Below are positions 54,762 to 63,623 of a stretch of 64,000 nt of DNA, piece after piece. Numbering within the stretch: position 1 is the first letter of the stretch; each line of letters begins with the position of its first letter. The stretch is from Sulfuricurvum sp. GTDB lineage: Bacteria > Campylobacterota > Campylobacteria > Campylobacterales > Sulfurimonadaceae. Both the position numbers and the translations under genes were made by a program. The notes beneath the pieces are model-generated. The model saw only the letters and a program-made list of their open reading frames with translations, was not told where the DNA came from and made no database searches. The DNA lies in contig JAQTLL010000001.1 of the NCBI GenBank assembly GCA_028714915.1, positions 186,001-250,000 of the forward strand, in the 5' to 3' direction.

Positions 54762-56278
54762 AAAAAATTGTATCCCTTTTACTCCTCCTGTTGACATTAC
54801 TAAACGCACAAGAGTGTGACAACAAACGTTTCAGCCTCAGTGCCTATCAAAACCGAGGCTCTGCCTTGACCTTGATGGATCTATTGCGCGATGTTGGCCA
54901 AACCTGTCATATCAGTGTCGTGCTCGAAGATAAACGGGCAAAAGAGAAACTTTCTCAGCCGCTGGATATGGTTAATATCAGCGATTACACCCTCCCGGAA
55001 CTCTTTACGTTTATCTTTGATGAACATAACCTTTTTTATACGTACGATGAGGGGCAAAGAGTGATTCGTACCTCTTATGCCAAGACGGTCAATTTTAATG
55101 TTGACTACATCAATATGAACGTCCTCACGACCACCTCATCCAAATCGATCACGGTGGGACCGGGAGCCAGCAGCACTACATCCGGCACTGGCGGTAGCAC
55201 AAGTGGAGGTATGGTCGGCACAAGCAGCGGTAGCGGTTCATCCTCAGGAGCGGGTTCTCAGGGGAGCGGTTCAAATACTGACTACACAAACGTCCGTGCC
55301 ACGTCAACGTTTACCTTTTGGGACCAGCTGCACGACAATATTCAGCAAATTTTACAAGTCGATGATGAGTACAACGAAGCAATCAATAAAACCCTCGTCA
55401 ATCGTGATGCAACTGTTGTCACCGTCTCAGGAACCAAACGCCAAGTTGATTCAGTCAAACGCTACTTGGACAAACTTGAATCGCGTATGCACTCTCAGGT
55501 GATGATTGAAGCATACCTAATCGAGCTCACCTACAATGATTACAACACAACGGGTGTGAACTGGAGTAATTTTGCCCTTTCCCTCAATGGAAGTTATGCT
55601 TCAAGTATCAATAATATCGGTGCAGCCAGCCCCGTTTATTCTTTTGGTATGAATTTTGATCCCTTGGGGATGATCGATTTCCTTCGTCGTTATGGTGATG
55701 TCGAAGTTCTTTCAAATCCAAAAGTATTGACACTCAGCAATCAGCCCGCTGTTATCAACGTTGGTAAACAGTTGAGTTATCTTTATGAAAATGGCTCCAT
55801 TGCCTCATCCAATACTCTAACAAATGCTACGACCACTAAAACATTGGGTTCCGTCTTTGTCGGGCTAACGCTTAATATTATTCCCGAAGTGACCGAAGAT
55901 GGTTATATCATCATGCGGATCAATCCGGTATCGAGTGAACTCCTGGGGGAAGACAACAACGCGTCCAATTTCGACGGCTCGAACGTTGTAAGCAGTAATC
56001 GAACGATGCCTCCCGATACCCGTGTCAAACAGATGACTTCGATCGTTAAAGTAAAAGATTCTCAAAAAGTACTAATCGGTGGTCTGATCGAGAAAAAAAC
56101 CTATACGTACGATAATAAAGTTCCCGTTTTAGGTGATATTCCGCTTTTAGGAAGACTCTTCCACGGCTCAAAAGCATCAACACGTAAAAGCGAACTTTTC
56201 ATCCTGATTACCCCGACCCTGATCAAAAAAGATATATTTCCCTCTATCGATGATGCCATTTTGAAGCGGTTTAACTAA
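54758..56278 (+). CDS. mshL: MSHA secretin MshL
   Basis: The 506-residue outer-membrane secretin has a signal peptide (about 1-18), a short N-terminal secretin domain, a Ser/Gly-rich low-complexity segment (about 131-178) and a C-terminal secretin domain with VEVLSNPKVLTLSNQPAVINVG and VPVLGDIPLLGRLFHG. It forms the pore for the pilus. The low-complexity segment lies where other MshL proteins also have a flexible linker. Confidence 0.9.
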   Translation: MKKIVSLLLLLLTLLNAQECDNKRFSLSAYQNRGSALTLMDLLRDVGQTCHISVVLEDKRAKEKLSQPLDMVNISDYTLPELFTFIFDEHNLFYTYDEGQRVIRTSYAKTVNFNVDYINMNVLTTTSSKSITVGPGASSTTSGTGGSTSGGMVGTSSGSGSSSGAGSQGSGSNTDYTNVRATSTFTFWDQLHDNIQQILQVDDEYNEAINKTLVNRDATVVTVSGTKRQVDSVKRYLDKLESRMHSQVMIEAYLIELTYNDYNTTGVNWSNFALSLNGSYASSINNIGAASPVYSFGMNFDPLGMIDFLRRYGDVEVLSNPKVLTLSNQPAVINVGKQLSYLYENGSIASSNTLTNATTTKTLGSVFVGLTLNIIPEVTEDGYIIMRINPVSSELLGEDNNASNFDGSNVVSSNRTMPPDTRVKQMTSIVKVKDSQKVLIGGLIEKKTYTYDNKVPVLGDIPLLGRLFHGSKASTRKSELFILITPTLIKKDIFPSIDDAILKRFN

Positions 56279-56279
56279 G

Positions 56280-57074
56280 ATGTCACAATGGCTGGAAGCG
56301 GCAAATAAATTTGAAGAGCGCCGAGATAGCAATGATTATTTTGAGGTACAAGGCTCACTTGGGGCAATTGAAAAGATAAAAACTCTCCTTGGCGGGACAT
56401 TTCGCCAGCTTATCTTTCTTCTTGGTGAGCCGGGAAGCGGGAAAAGTTTTTTGTTGTATCACCTCAAAACAATATGGGGAGAAGAGCGAGACATCTTACT
56501 GATCGAAACTCCTTTTCTCACACCGCTGGATCTCTTAAAAAAACTGCTGCACCATAAAGGGATCGGTGTTGAGAATAATGATTTCGAACAGCTTCGCTTG
56601 ATGGCAACCCAGCTCTACGCCAACAGCAATCACCTGATAATGATCGATGAAGCTCAACTGCTCAGCTCCGAGATGAAAGAATTTATCCGTATTCTCAGCG
56701 ACTCCAAGGCATTTTGGTTTATCCTTGCAATGCACCGCAGTGAAGGGGAAGTGATATTACGGGCTCCCCATTTTAAAAGCCGTCCGCATCGGATTATTGA
56801 TCTCTCTGCTATCAATCCGATCGAAGGAAAAAACTATATCTACCGCGAATTGCTACGAATAGGATTCTCTGAAATTACCGAGGAATTGACTCCTAAACTC
56901 ATTACAAAAGCACACCAAATCAGTCAAGGAAATTTTCGTAATTTCAAAAAAATTTTTTACCATCTATTCCACTTGCTTCACTACACGAACACCCACAATA
57001 AAACAAAATACTTGCGTCCCTCATCGTGTATGATAACCATGGCGGCAATGAGTGCGGAGCTCCTTCATGATTGA
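56280..57074 (+). CDS. mshM: MSHA ATPase MshM (ExeA-like AAA)
   Basis: The 264-residue ATPase has Walker A GEPGSGKSF (residues 49-57), Walker B LIMIDEAQLL, and the ExeA-family pattern of Arg-rich sensor regions. It lacks the long periplasmic tail of ExeA. It probably assists secretin or pilus assembly. Begins 1 nt after the mshL stop and overlaps mshN by 8 bp. Confidence 0.8.
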   Translation: MSQWLEAANKFEERRDSNDYFEVQGSLGAIEKIKTLLGGTFRQLIFLLGEPGSGKSFLLYHLKTIWGEERDILLIETPFLTPLDLLKKLLHHKGIGVENNDFEQLRLMATQLYANSNHLIMIDEAQLLSSEMKEFIRILSDSKAFWFILAMHRSEGEVILRAPHFKSRPHRIIDLSAINPIEGKNYIYRELLRIGFSEITEELTPKLITKAHQISQGNFRNFKKIFYHLFHLLHYTNTHNKTKYLRPSSCMITMAAMSAELLHD

Positions 57075-57783
57075 TAATTTTGATCTGCTTGTACAGCGCT
57101 GCAGTGCCAGATACCGTGCTCGGATGATCCGCCTTTCATTGTTTATTGTAGGGACGATACTCTTAGTGCTTGCCTCAATCTCAGGGTATATACTATGGTC
57201 ATCACCTACTCCTGCCCCCGTTGTCCAAAAACCGACTCAAAAGCCACAAAAGATTATCGTTACTACTGCACCTGTTGTACCCGTTCAAGTAACCGAGTTG
57301 AACACAAGTGTCCAACCGCTCCCAAACAAACCGATAACAGCAACAGTTTTGACACCGCTCGTATCTCAGCCTCTCACTCCGCAGCCAGTTGTACCGGTCA
57401 AGAGCACACCCATCCCCGCACAAGTCCAAAATGAAGTGATTAAACCGCAAAACAGTCACCTTTTTGAAGTAAATACCCAATCTAAAACTACTGTTCTCGA
57501 TCCGTCAACTACTTTTAATAACAGTCCTAAGTACGAAACTGCCCTTACGATAGCACGTGACTTTTACACTAAAAACGAGTTTTCCGATGCGGCAGTTTGG
57601 GCAAAAAAAGCCAATCAGATGAATCGCGAAGGGGAAGAGGCATGGCTGTTATATGCTAAATCGTATTATGCCCAAGGGCGCAAAAATGAAGCAATCGGGG
57701 TTTTAGAACTCTATATGAACTACAAAGATTCCAAAGCGGCATCCGAATTGCTCCGCACATGGAAACAAACCCCCGTAAACTAA
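57067..57783 (+). CDS. mshN: MSHA protein MshN (TPR-containing, membrane-anchored)
   Basis: The 238-residue protein has one membrane helix (about 24-43), a Pro/Gln/Val-rich linker of about 100 residues and a C-terminal pair of TPR-like repeats (YETALTIARDFYTKNEFSDAA; AWLLYAKSYYAQGRKNEAI). ATG at 57067 was chosen because GGAG lies 7 nt upstream. The linker suggests a periplasm-spanning role. Confidence 0.72.
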   Translation: MIDNFDLLVQRCSARYRARMIRLSLFIVGTILLVLASISGYILWSSPTPAPVVQKPTQKPQKIIVTTAPVVPVQVTELNTSVQPLPNKPITATVLTPLVSQPLTPQPVVPVKSTPIPAQVQNEVIKPQNSHLFEVNTQSKTTVLDPSTTFNNSPKYETALTIARDFYTKNEFSDAAVWAKKANQMNREGEEAWLLYAKSYYAQGRKNEAIGVLELYMNYKDSKAASELLRTWKQTPVN

Positions 57784-57793
57784 GGAGAAGAGG

Positions 57794-59470
57794 ATGATTC
57801 GTCAACAGGTTCGATTAGGAGACTTGCTTATTTCTGAGGGTCTCATCTCTCAAGAACAACTCGAATATGCTCTCCAAGAACAAAAAAACTCCGGATTTTC
57901 AAAAAAACTCGGGGAAGTACTCGTCGATGAAGGGATGATCTCACACAAAGAGATGGCGCTACTCCTCTCCAAACAGCTAAAAATCGACTTTGTTGACCTT
58001 TTCGGTGAAAAAATAGATTTTAACTCTTTGTCTAAATTCTCTATGCCTCTGCTTATTTCAGCCAAAGCAATCCCATTCAAAGAGGACGAGGATTACGTCT
58101 ACGTTGCAACCTCCGATCCTCTAAATTTTGACGCTCTTGAGTCACTTGAACGTAATATTGCGACCAAACCTCTCAAAGTCTATCTCTCTATGAGCGAAGA
58201 TATTGCCCATATTTTTCAGCGTCTGGAAATCATCAAAAAAACTCAAACTATTGCGGCAGAGGTAAAAAAAGAGATAAACAACGAAGGGTCAAAGGGGGGT
58301 GAGGGGGATGCGAGTGCTGTCATGCAACTTATCAGCCTCATTATCAAAGATGCCGTATTGCGTCGTGCCAGCGACCTGCACATTGAACCGGAGCTGCGAT
58401 CCATGTCAGTACGCACCCGTGTGGACGGAATCTTGCAAGAGACCTTTGTCTTTGATCTCGATATCTACACGGCTCTCAATTCACGGATCAAACTACTAGG
58501 AAATCTCGATATTTCTGAACGTCGTAAAGCACAAGACGGTCGTTTCAGCCTCGAAGTTTCCGGGGGTAAATATGATTTTCGTCTCTCAACCACTCCAACA
58601 CTGTTCGGCGAATCGATTGTTATGCGGATACTCGATCAGCAAAAAATTCTCCTCAAACTTCATGAACTCGGATTTGAAGGTAAAAATTTAGAGAAATTTG
58701 ACGAAATCATCCATGCTCCTTTCGGAATCGTCCTCATCACAGGACCCACCGGAAGCGGAAAAACCACTACCCTCTATGCCGCCCTTAATGAGGTCAAAAG
58801 CATCGAGAATAAAGTGCTCACCATTGAAGATCCGATCGAATACCAGCTCCCTCTCGTCCAGCAGGTACAGGTCAACGAACGGGTAGGATTTGGATTTTTA
58901 GAAGCACTTAAATCGTTCTTGCGTCAAGATCCCGATATTATCCTCGTCGGTGAAATTCGCGATTTTGAAACTCTTAATTCGGCGGCGCAAGCTTCGCTTA
59001 CCGGGCATCTCGTATTTTCAACACTGCATACCAATGATGCAGCCAGCGCAATCGGACGGATGATACAAATGGGATTACAGTCATACCTGATCGCCGATTC
59101 ACTGGTCGGAATTGTCGCTCAACGATTGGTGCGTAAAATTTGTACCGAGTGCAAAAGTGAAACCAAACCGCATAAAAATTTATTACGCAAAGTAGAGCGA
59201 TGGATCGGTGAAAATGCTAAATTTTATGCCGGAAAAGGGTGCTCAAAATGTTCTAACACAGGATATTTTGGGCGATTGCTTATTTCTGAAATTCTTGTGG
59301 TGAACGAAACAATCGCAAAAATGGTTGCCGAGGAGTCATCCAAATATGATATTGCCCGCTATGCCCAAGAAAATGAAGGATTTGAACCCATGATCGTAGA
59401 TGGGCTTAGCAAAGTATTGCGTGGGATTACGACCCTCGATGAAATCCTGCGTGTGACCAAGGAGCAATAG
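57794..59470 (+). CDS. mshE: MSHA extension ATPase MshE (GspE/PilB type)
   Basis: The 558-residue ATPase has an N-terminal MshEN domain with two tandem motifs (RLGDLLISEGLISQEQLEYAL from residue 7 and KLGEVLVDEGMISHKEMALLL), the c-di-GMP-binding element known from Vibrio MshE. Then come the Asp-box region, Walker A GPTGSGKTTTLY (from residue 317), Walker B DPDIILVGEIRD and a tetracysteine zinc site (CTECK; GCSKCSN). It powers pilus extension. GGAGAAGAGG precedes the start. Confidence 0.92.
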   Translation: MIRQQVRLGDLLISEGLISQEQLEYALQEQKNSGFSKKLGEVLVDEGMISHKEMALLLSKQLKIDFVDLFGEKIDFNSLSKFSMPLLISAKAIPFKEDEDYVYVATSDPLNFDALESLERNIATKPLKVYLSMSEDIAHIFQRLEIIKKTQTIAAEVKKEINNEGSKGGEGDASAVMQLISLIIKDAVLRRASDLHIEPELRSMSVRTRVDGILQETFVFDLDIYTALNSRIKLLGNLDISERRKAQDGRFSLEVSGGKYDFRLSTTPTLFGESIVMRILDQQKILLKLHELGFEGKNLEKFDEIIHAPFGIVLITGPTGSGKTTTLYAALNEVKSIENKVLTIEDPIEYQLPLVQQVQVNERVGFGFLEALKSFLRQDPDIILVGEIRDFETLNSAAQASLTGHLVFSTLHTNDAASAIGRMIQMGLQSYLIADSLVGIVAQRLVRKICTECKSETKPHKNLLRKVERWIGENAKFYAGKGCSKCSNTGYFGRLLISEILVVNETIAKMVAEESSKYDIARYAQENEGFEPMIVDGLSKVLRGITTLDEILRVTKEQ

Positions 59471-60709
59471 GTGAAATTTTTTCGGGTGCGCTACAAACAG
59501 GCAAAAAAACGCTCTTCAGTCACTTTTGAAGCCGTACATAAAGCCGAAGCACTTAAACTATTTCGCACTAAAAATTTAGGCGTTCCTTTAGAAGTTCAAG
59601 AGGTCTCCGAGCCGTTTAATATGAAATTCGAGCGGTTTAAAAAACGTTTTACCGACCCGATCCAAAACCGCCGGGTAAAAGATGAGCCTTATATTGCTTT
59701 TTTGGATCAACTCTCGACTATGCTCGATGCTGGAATGCCGATCAATACCTGTTTGGCGGAAAGTATCAGTGATACCCATGATCCAATGATACGTTCTATT
59801 TTTACGGAAGTCCTCCGCGATATTGAAAGCGGTCAAAGCCTCAGTCGTTCCGTTACCGGATTTCAGCGTCAAATCGGAACCCTTTCCCTTTCAATGTTTG
59901 AACTGGGAGAGCAGACCGGAACCCTCAGCAATGCCATCGCCAAACTCTCGATGATCTTGCAACAAATTCATGAAAACCGCCAAAAACTTAAAAAAGCGAC
60001 CCGTTATCCTCTTTTTATTCTAATCGCTATGAGTATAGCCTTTACCGTCGTTATCACGTTTGTCGTACCGCAATTTCAATCCTTCTTCGAACAATCAGGG
60101 ATGGAGCTCCCCTTTCCGACCAAACTGCTCTTATGGACGGAACACGCGATCAGAACGTATGGTCCCTATATTTTAACAGGGTCGATTATACTGGCAACGG
60201 CGTTTAGTATCGCCTATTCCAAATATCCCGCACTTCGTCTCAAGACCGATCAGTATATGCTTAAAATTTATATCGTCGGTAAAGTAACCTATTATGCGAT
60301 GATCGGTCGTTTTATCTATCTTTTCAACGTCCTCACCGAAGCAGGTATCCCTATGATAGAATCTTTACAGATCGCAATGGGGGTTGTTGAGAATGACTAT
60401 ATCCGACAAGAACTCAAAAAAATTCCTACCGCCATTGAAGACGGCCGATCACTGGCACAAGGATTTTCCGAAAGTGCTCAATTTGAGGGGATGATTTTAC
60501 AGATGATTAAAGCCGGAGAGAGCAGCGGATCCTTAGGGGTAATGCTAGGCAAAGTTAATCGTGTGTATAATAACCGCTATACTTATATCGTCGATAACGT
60601 CGCCACCCTTATAGAACCGATTCTCATTGCAGCGATAGCTGGATTTGTGTTGGTACTTGCGCTGGGTATTTTTATGCCGATGTGGTCAATGGTCGATATT
60701 GCAGGATAA
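59471..60709 (+). CDS. mshG: MSHA inner-membrane platform protein MshG (GspF/PilC type)
   Basis: The 412-residue protein has two GspF domains (AFLDQLSTMLDAGMPINTCLAE; YLFNVLTEAGIPMIESLQIA) and three membrane helices (about 175-197, 224-246, 376-400). It transmits ATPase movement to the pilus base. GTG start directly after the mshE stop with AGGAG 7 nt upstream. Confidence 0.9.
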   Translation: MKFFRVRYKQAKKRSSVTFEAVHKAEALKLFRTKNLGVPLEVQEVSEPFNMKFERFKKRFTDPIQNRRVKDEPYIAFLDQLSTMLDAGMPINTCLAESISDTHDPMIRSIFTEVLRDIESGQSLSRSVTGFQRQIGTLSLSMFELGEQTGTLSNAIAKLSMILQQIHENRQKLKKATRYPLFILIAMSIAFTVVITFVVPQFQSFFEQSGMELPFPTKLLLWTEHAIRTYGPYILTGSIILATAFSIAYSKYPALRLKTDQYMLKIYIVGKVTYYAMIGRFIYLFNVLTEAGIPMIESLQIAMGVVENDYIRQELKKIPTAIEDGRSLAQGFSESAQFEGMILQMIKAGESSGSLGVMLGKVNRVYNNRYTYIVDNVATLIEPILIAAIAGFVLVLALGIFMPMWSMVDIAG

Positions 60710-60712
60710 TGT

Positions 60713-60808
60713 ATGGAACTCGAAACCGGAACAATCAGCGTCGCTGTTATGAGTACGATTATCCTCGCTTTCGGGTTGTGGATAATCCATAAAATTACAA
60801 ATATTTAA
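60713..60808 (+). CDS. 31-residue single-helix membrane peptide at the end of the MSHA locus
   Basis: ATG at 60713 begins MELETGTISVAVMSTIIL and continues to a single membrane helix of about 20 residues, then HKITNI and TAA. AGGA in the last codons of mshG lies 7 nt upstream. It is 3 nt behind mshG and overlaps the convergent murG stop by 4 bp. No known family is recognised. It may be a small subunit of the pilus motor or chance coding. Confidence 0.5.
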   Translation: MELETGTISVAVMSTIILAFGLWIIHKITNI

Positions 60809-61821
60809 GCTTTTTTTTCAATCTTTTTAAGTATCTTTACAGCACCTTCGGGTACGATCAGCTTACCTAATGCTTCACTTTTTACACCAATATCACTCAT
60901 TATTGCCTCTTTGAGTTTAGCTGCCAGCCCATTAGCTTGACGTTCACACCACCCTGCATTATGGTCGATGACATAGCGTGCATTATAGTACTGATGATCT
61001 GCCGCTGCACTGGGATAAGGGATATAAAATGCAGGAACTCTCGATGCACACAGCTCCCACAATGTACTTGCACCCGATCGGCTCACAGCAAAATCACTGC
61101 GCTCTATGAGTTCAGAAATTTTAGTGGTAAACCCATACACCTCTGCGTCAATACCAAGTTCATGATACGCATGACGGATACGCTCTTCTTCTTTAGCGCC
61201 GCATTGATGGATGATAGCAATCCCACTCTCGTGTAACCATGGGGCGATCTCCAAAGCCAAATCATTAATAAACTTCGCCCCCTGAGATCCACCCAAAAAG
61301 ATAATGGTTTTTACCTCTATCCGTGTACGTGCATTTTGAAAATAGGTTTCAGAAACAGGATAGTCGCAGTGATTTTCACCTTCCTCATAAGAGCTGAAAA
61401 AACCTTTGGCGTATGGTTTTAGAAGTGTATTTAGTTTTCCTGTTACTGCATTTTGCTCATGGATATACAAAGGGCATTTCATGCTAAGTGCGGCAATCGC
61501 TGCCGGAGCGGCTGAAAAACCGCCGACACTCACTACGGCATCGGTTTGAAATTTTTTGATAAGATTACGTGACGCAAGCACTGCTTTAAAAATCTTCCAC
61601 AATGCCCCAATCTTGCCAAGCCCCTTTTTGTTTACCACCCCTGTCGTTTCCAAAAAATGGGTCTCTTCAAACAAAGTACTGTTTCCAAACCATTGGCGGT
61701 CTTGTCCTGAAGTTGACCCGATAAAAAGGACACGATGCCCTCTCTCCCTCGCCGCCTCAGCAAGGCTTAGCGCAATTACAAGATGCCCTCCTGTACCGCC
61801 GCCGGTAAAAATAATATTCAT
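60805..61821 (-). CDS. murG: UDP-N-acetylglucosamine transferase MurG
   Basis: The 338-residue GT-B enzyme adds GlcNAc to lipid I to form lipid II on the inner face of the membrane. Visible motifs are FTGGGTGGHLVIALSLAE, VSVGGFSAAPAAIAAL, LYIHEQNAVTGKLN, FLGGSQGAKFIN and SRSGASTLWEL. It overlaps ftsW by 4 bp (ATGA), typical of the division cluster. Confidence 0.96.
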   Translation of the reverse strand: MNIIFTGGGTGGHLVIALSLAEAARERGHRVLFIGSTSGQDRQWFGNSTLFEETHFLETTGVVNKKGLGKIGALWKIFKAVLASRNLIKKFQTDAVVSVGGFSAAPAAIAALSMKCPLYIHEQNAVTGKLNTLLKPYAKGFFSSYEEGENHCDYPVSETYFQNARTRIEVKTIIFLGGSQGAKFINDLALEIAPWLHESGIAIIHQCGAKEEERIRHAYHELGIDAEVYGFTTKISELIERSDFAVSRSGASTLWELCASRVPAFYIPYPSAAADHQYYNARYVIDHNAGWCERQANGLAAKLKEAIMSDIGVKSEALGKLIVPEGAVKILKKIEKKA

Positions 61822-62996
61822 TTTTTATCCCCAGATTGATACTTGATTTTTTTAGAGAGCATCAACACCATCCCTATTCCCACCGATGATGCCAGCATTG
61901 ATGAACCGCCATAGCTCAAAAACGGTACCGAAATACCCTTAATCGGAGTAAGTCCGCTAATTCCGTAGGCATTAATCATGAAAGCAAAAGTAATGAGCAA
62001 CCCAACCCCCAAACTAAAGAGATAGTCGGTATCATCGGTCGAGCGATTGGCAATTTTAAACAGTCGGTGCAAGATGGCAATAAACAAAAACGTTACCGCA
62101 AATACCCCAATAAATCCAAATTCTTCGGCAATCCCCGCAAGAACAAAATCGGTATGCACTTCACTTAAAAATCCAAGTTTAAACGTCCCGTTTCCCAAAC
62201 CTGTCCCCCAAATGCCTCCATTATGAATAGCATTCATCGAGTGCCCGATTTGATATGCCTCTTCGCCGTTTGCAATGCGTAAATGTTTCGCAATCGATTC
62301 GGGGAAAAAAGCTAAAATAGTGCTTTGTGCCGATGCCCACCACGATAAAATACGGTTAACCCGATGGGGTGCCATCGCGATAAAAAGGAGAAAAAATCCC
62401 ACTGCCCCCGTAATAAGACTAAGAAAAAAGCGAAAGCTGCTCCCTGCAAAAAAAAGCATAAATGCCAAAGTGAGCGATAAGACAACAACCTGTCCCAAAT
62501 CGTTTTGAACCACAGCAATCAAAAACATAACAAGAATAAAAAGTGCGGCGTAGGGTAAAAAGCGCTTAAACTCCTCTTTGACTCCCATCCCGCCATGATG
62601 ACCCAGCTTTCGCGAAAAACTCCATGCCAAGAAATAGACAAACCCGATTTTAAAAAACTCAACAGGGGCTACCGAAAATCCTATAATTTTTATCCACCGC
62701 TTTGCTCCACCCACTTCACTTACCAAAAATGAGGGGAGGAAAGGCATCACAAGCATCAAAAAAACGCCCCCCCAAAACAGGGTCAACCCCAAAGGGTGAA
62801 GCCACTTATCAGGGTCCTGCTGAGCAATTATCCACATCAATGAAATGGAGAGAACCGCAATAAAGAGTTCACGTATTACAAAGTGAAAATTGTTGTATTC
62901 AAAAAGAATAACCGTATATGCTGAGAGGGTATACGAGCATATAACCCCTATCGTAATCAGCGCAGTCGTTAAAAGAAATAATTTTTTGTCAGGCAT
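61818..62996 (-). CDS. ftsW: Lipid II polymerase FtsW (SEDS family)
   Basis: The 392-residue SEDS protein has ten predicted membrane helices and the motifs GGAKRWI, AVVQNDLGQVV, GLGNGTFKLGFLSEVHTDFVLAGIAEEFGFIG and ISVPFLSYGGSSML. It polymerises lipid II with a class B PBP at the division site. Overlap with murG favours FtsW over RodA. Confidence 0.92.
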   Translation of the reverse strand: MPDKKLFLLTTALITIGVICSYTLSAYTVILFEYNNFHFVIRELFIAVLSISLMWIIAQQDPDKWLHPLGLTLFWGGVFLMLVMPFLPSFLVSEVGGAKRWIKIIGFSVAPVEFFKIGFVYFLAWSFSRKLGHHGGMGVKEEFKRFLPYAALFILVMFLIAVVQNDLGQVVVLSLTLAFMLFFAGSSFRFFLSLITGAVGFFLLFIAMAPHRVNRILSWWASAQSTILAFFPESIAKHLRIANGEEAYQIGHSMNAIHNGGIWGTGLGNGTFKLGFLSEVHTDFVLAGIAEEFGFIGVFAVTFLFIAILHRLFKIANRSTDDTDYLFSLGVGLLITFAFMINAYGISGLTPIKGISVPFLSYGGSSMLASSVGIGMVLMLSKKIKYQSGDKK

Positions 62997-63070
62997 GAAA
63001 AACTTTACTTGTTTAGTATATAATTACCCATAAGTATAGCGAGCTACGTTAAAGTGTCCATAAAATGAAA

Positions 63071-63088
63071 ACGGAATGAATTTTGCTT
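63071..63088 (+). promoter_or_regulatory. Sigma-54 (RpoN) promoter of flgBC
   Basis: CGGAATGAATTTTGCTT has the GG (63073-63074), 10 bp, GC (63085-63086) spacing and the TTTGCTT -12 element of sigma-54 promoters. In Campylobacter the rod genes flgB and flgC are RpoN-dependent, so both sequence and gene fit. Confidence 0.65.
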
Positions 63089-63106
63089 GGTATTAAATAA
63101 CGTTCT

Positions 63107-63157
63107 GTCATTCCCAACTAGATTGGGAATCCAGCTCTCTTAAATTTAAGGGATGAC
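63107..63157. repeat. Short dispersed palindromic repeat (GTCATTCCC family), in flgB leader
   Basis: GTCATTCCCAACTAGATTGGGAA and GATGACG at the right end: a 51-bp element of the same family as 38970-39024, with a diverged stem. It lies between the sigma-54 promoter and the flgB start, so it is part of the mRNA leader. Confidence 0.75.
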
Positions 63158-63181
63158 GAGACTAGAGAAAAGGAAAGTATT

Positions 63182-63613
63182 ATGGGGTTGAATATTTCAC
63201 GAGCGCATGAGCTAATGAAAGAAGCAATGGACTATCGTGCTGCGCGTCAAGATATGATTGCAAGCAATATTGCCAATGCAGATACCCCAAATTATCGTCC
63301 TCGTGACATCCGTTTTGAAGAAGCACTGGCACAAAAAAGTGCTGAAATCTATGCGGACAAAAGCAATACGTTGCAAATGACACAAACCTCAGGTGCGCAT
63401 CTAAGCGGTGTGAGCGGTGCAAGTGACACGAGAGCAACCACGTTTTTTCGTGATGGGCACATGGCACGCAATGACGGGAACAGCGTTGATTTGGATGTGG
63501 AAAGTTCAGAGATGGCAAAAAACTCCACGATGTTCAATGCCCTCACTGCCGCCATCAAAAAAGACTCTATGATTTTCAAAAGCGTTATTGACGCAAGTAG
63601 TAAAACCTCTTAA
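63182..63613 (+). CDS. flgB: Flagellar basal-body rod protein FlgB
   Basis: The 143-residue protein has the rod-protein N-terminal motif AARQDMIASNIANADTPNYRPRDI and a C-terminal rod segment (NSVDLDVESSEMAKNSTMFNALTAAIKK). It forms the proximal rod with FlgC, FlgF and FliE. AAAAGGAAAG precedes the start. Confidence 0.96.
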   Translation: MGLNISRAHELMKEAMDYRAARQDMIASNIANADTPNYRPRDIRFEEALAQKSAEIYADKSNTLQMTQTSGAHLSGVSGASDTRATTFFRDGHMARNDGNSVDLDVESSEMAKNSTMFNALTAAIKKDSMIFKSVIDASSKTS

Positions 63614-63623
63614 AGGATAGCAA

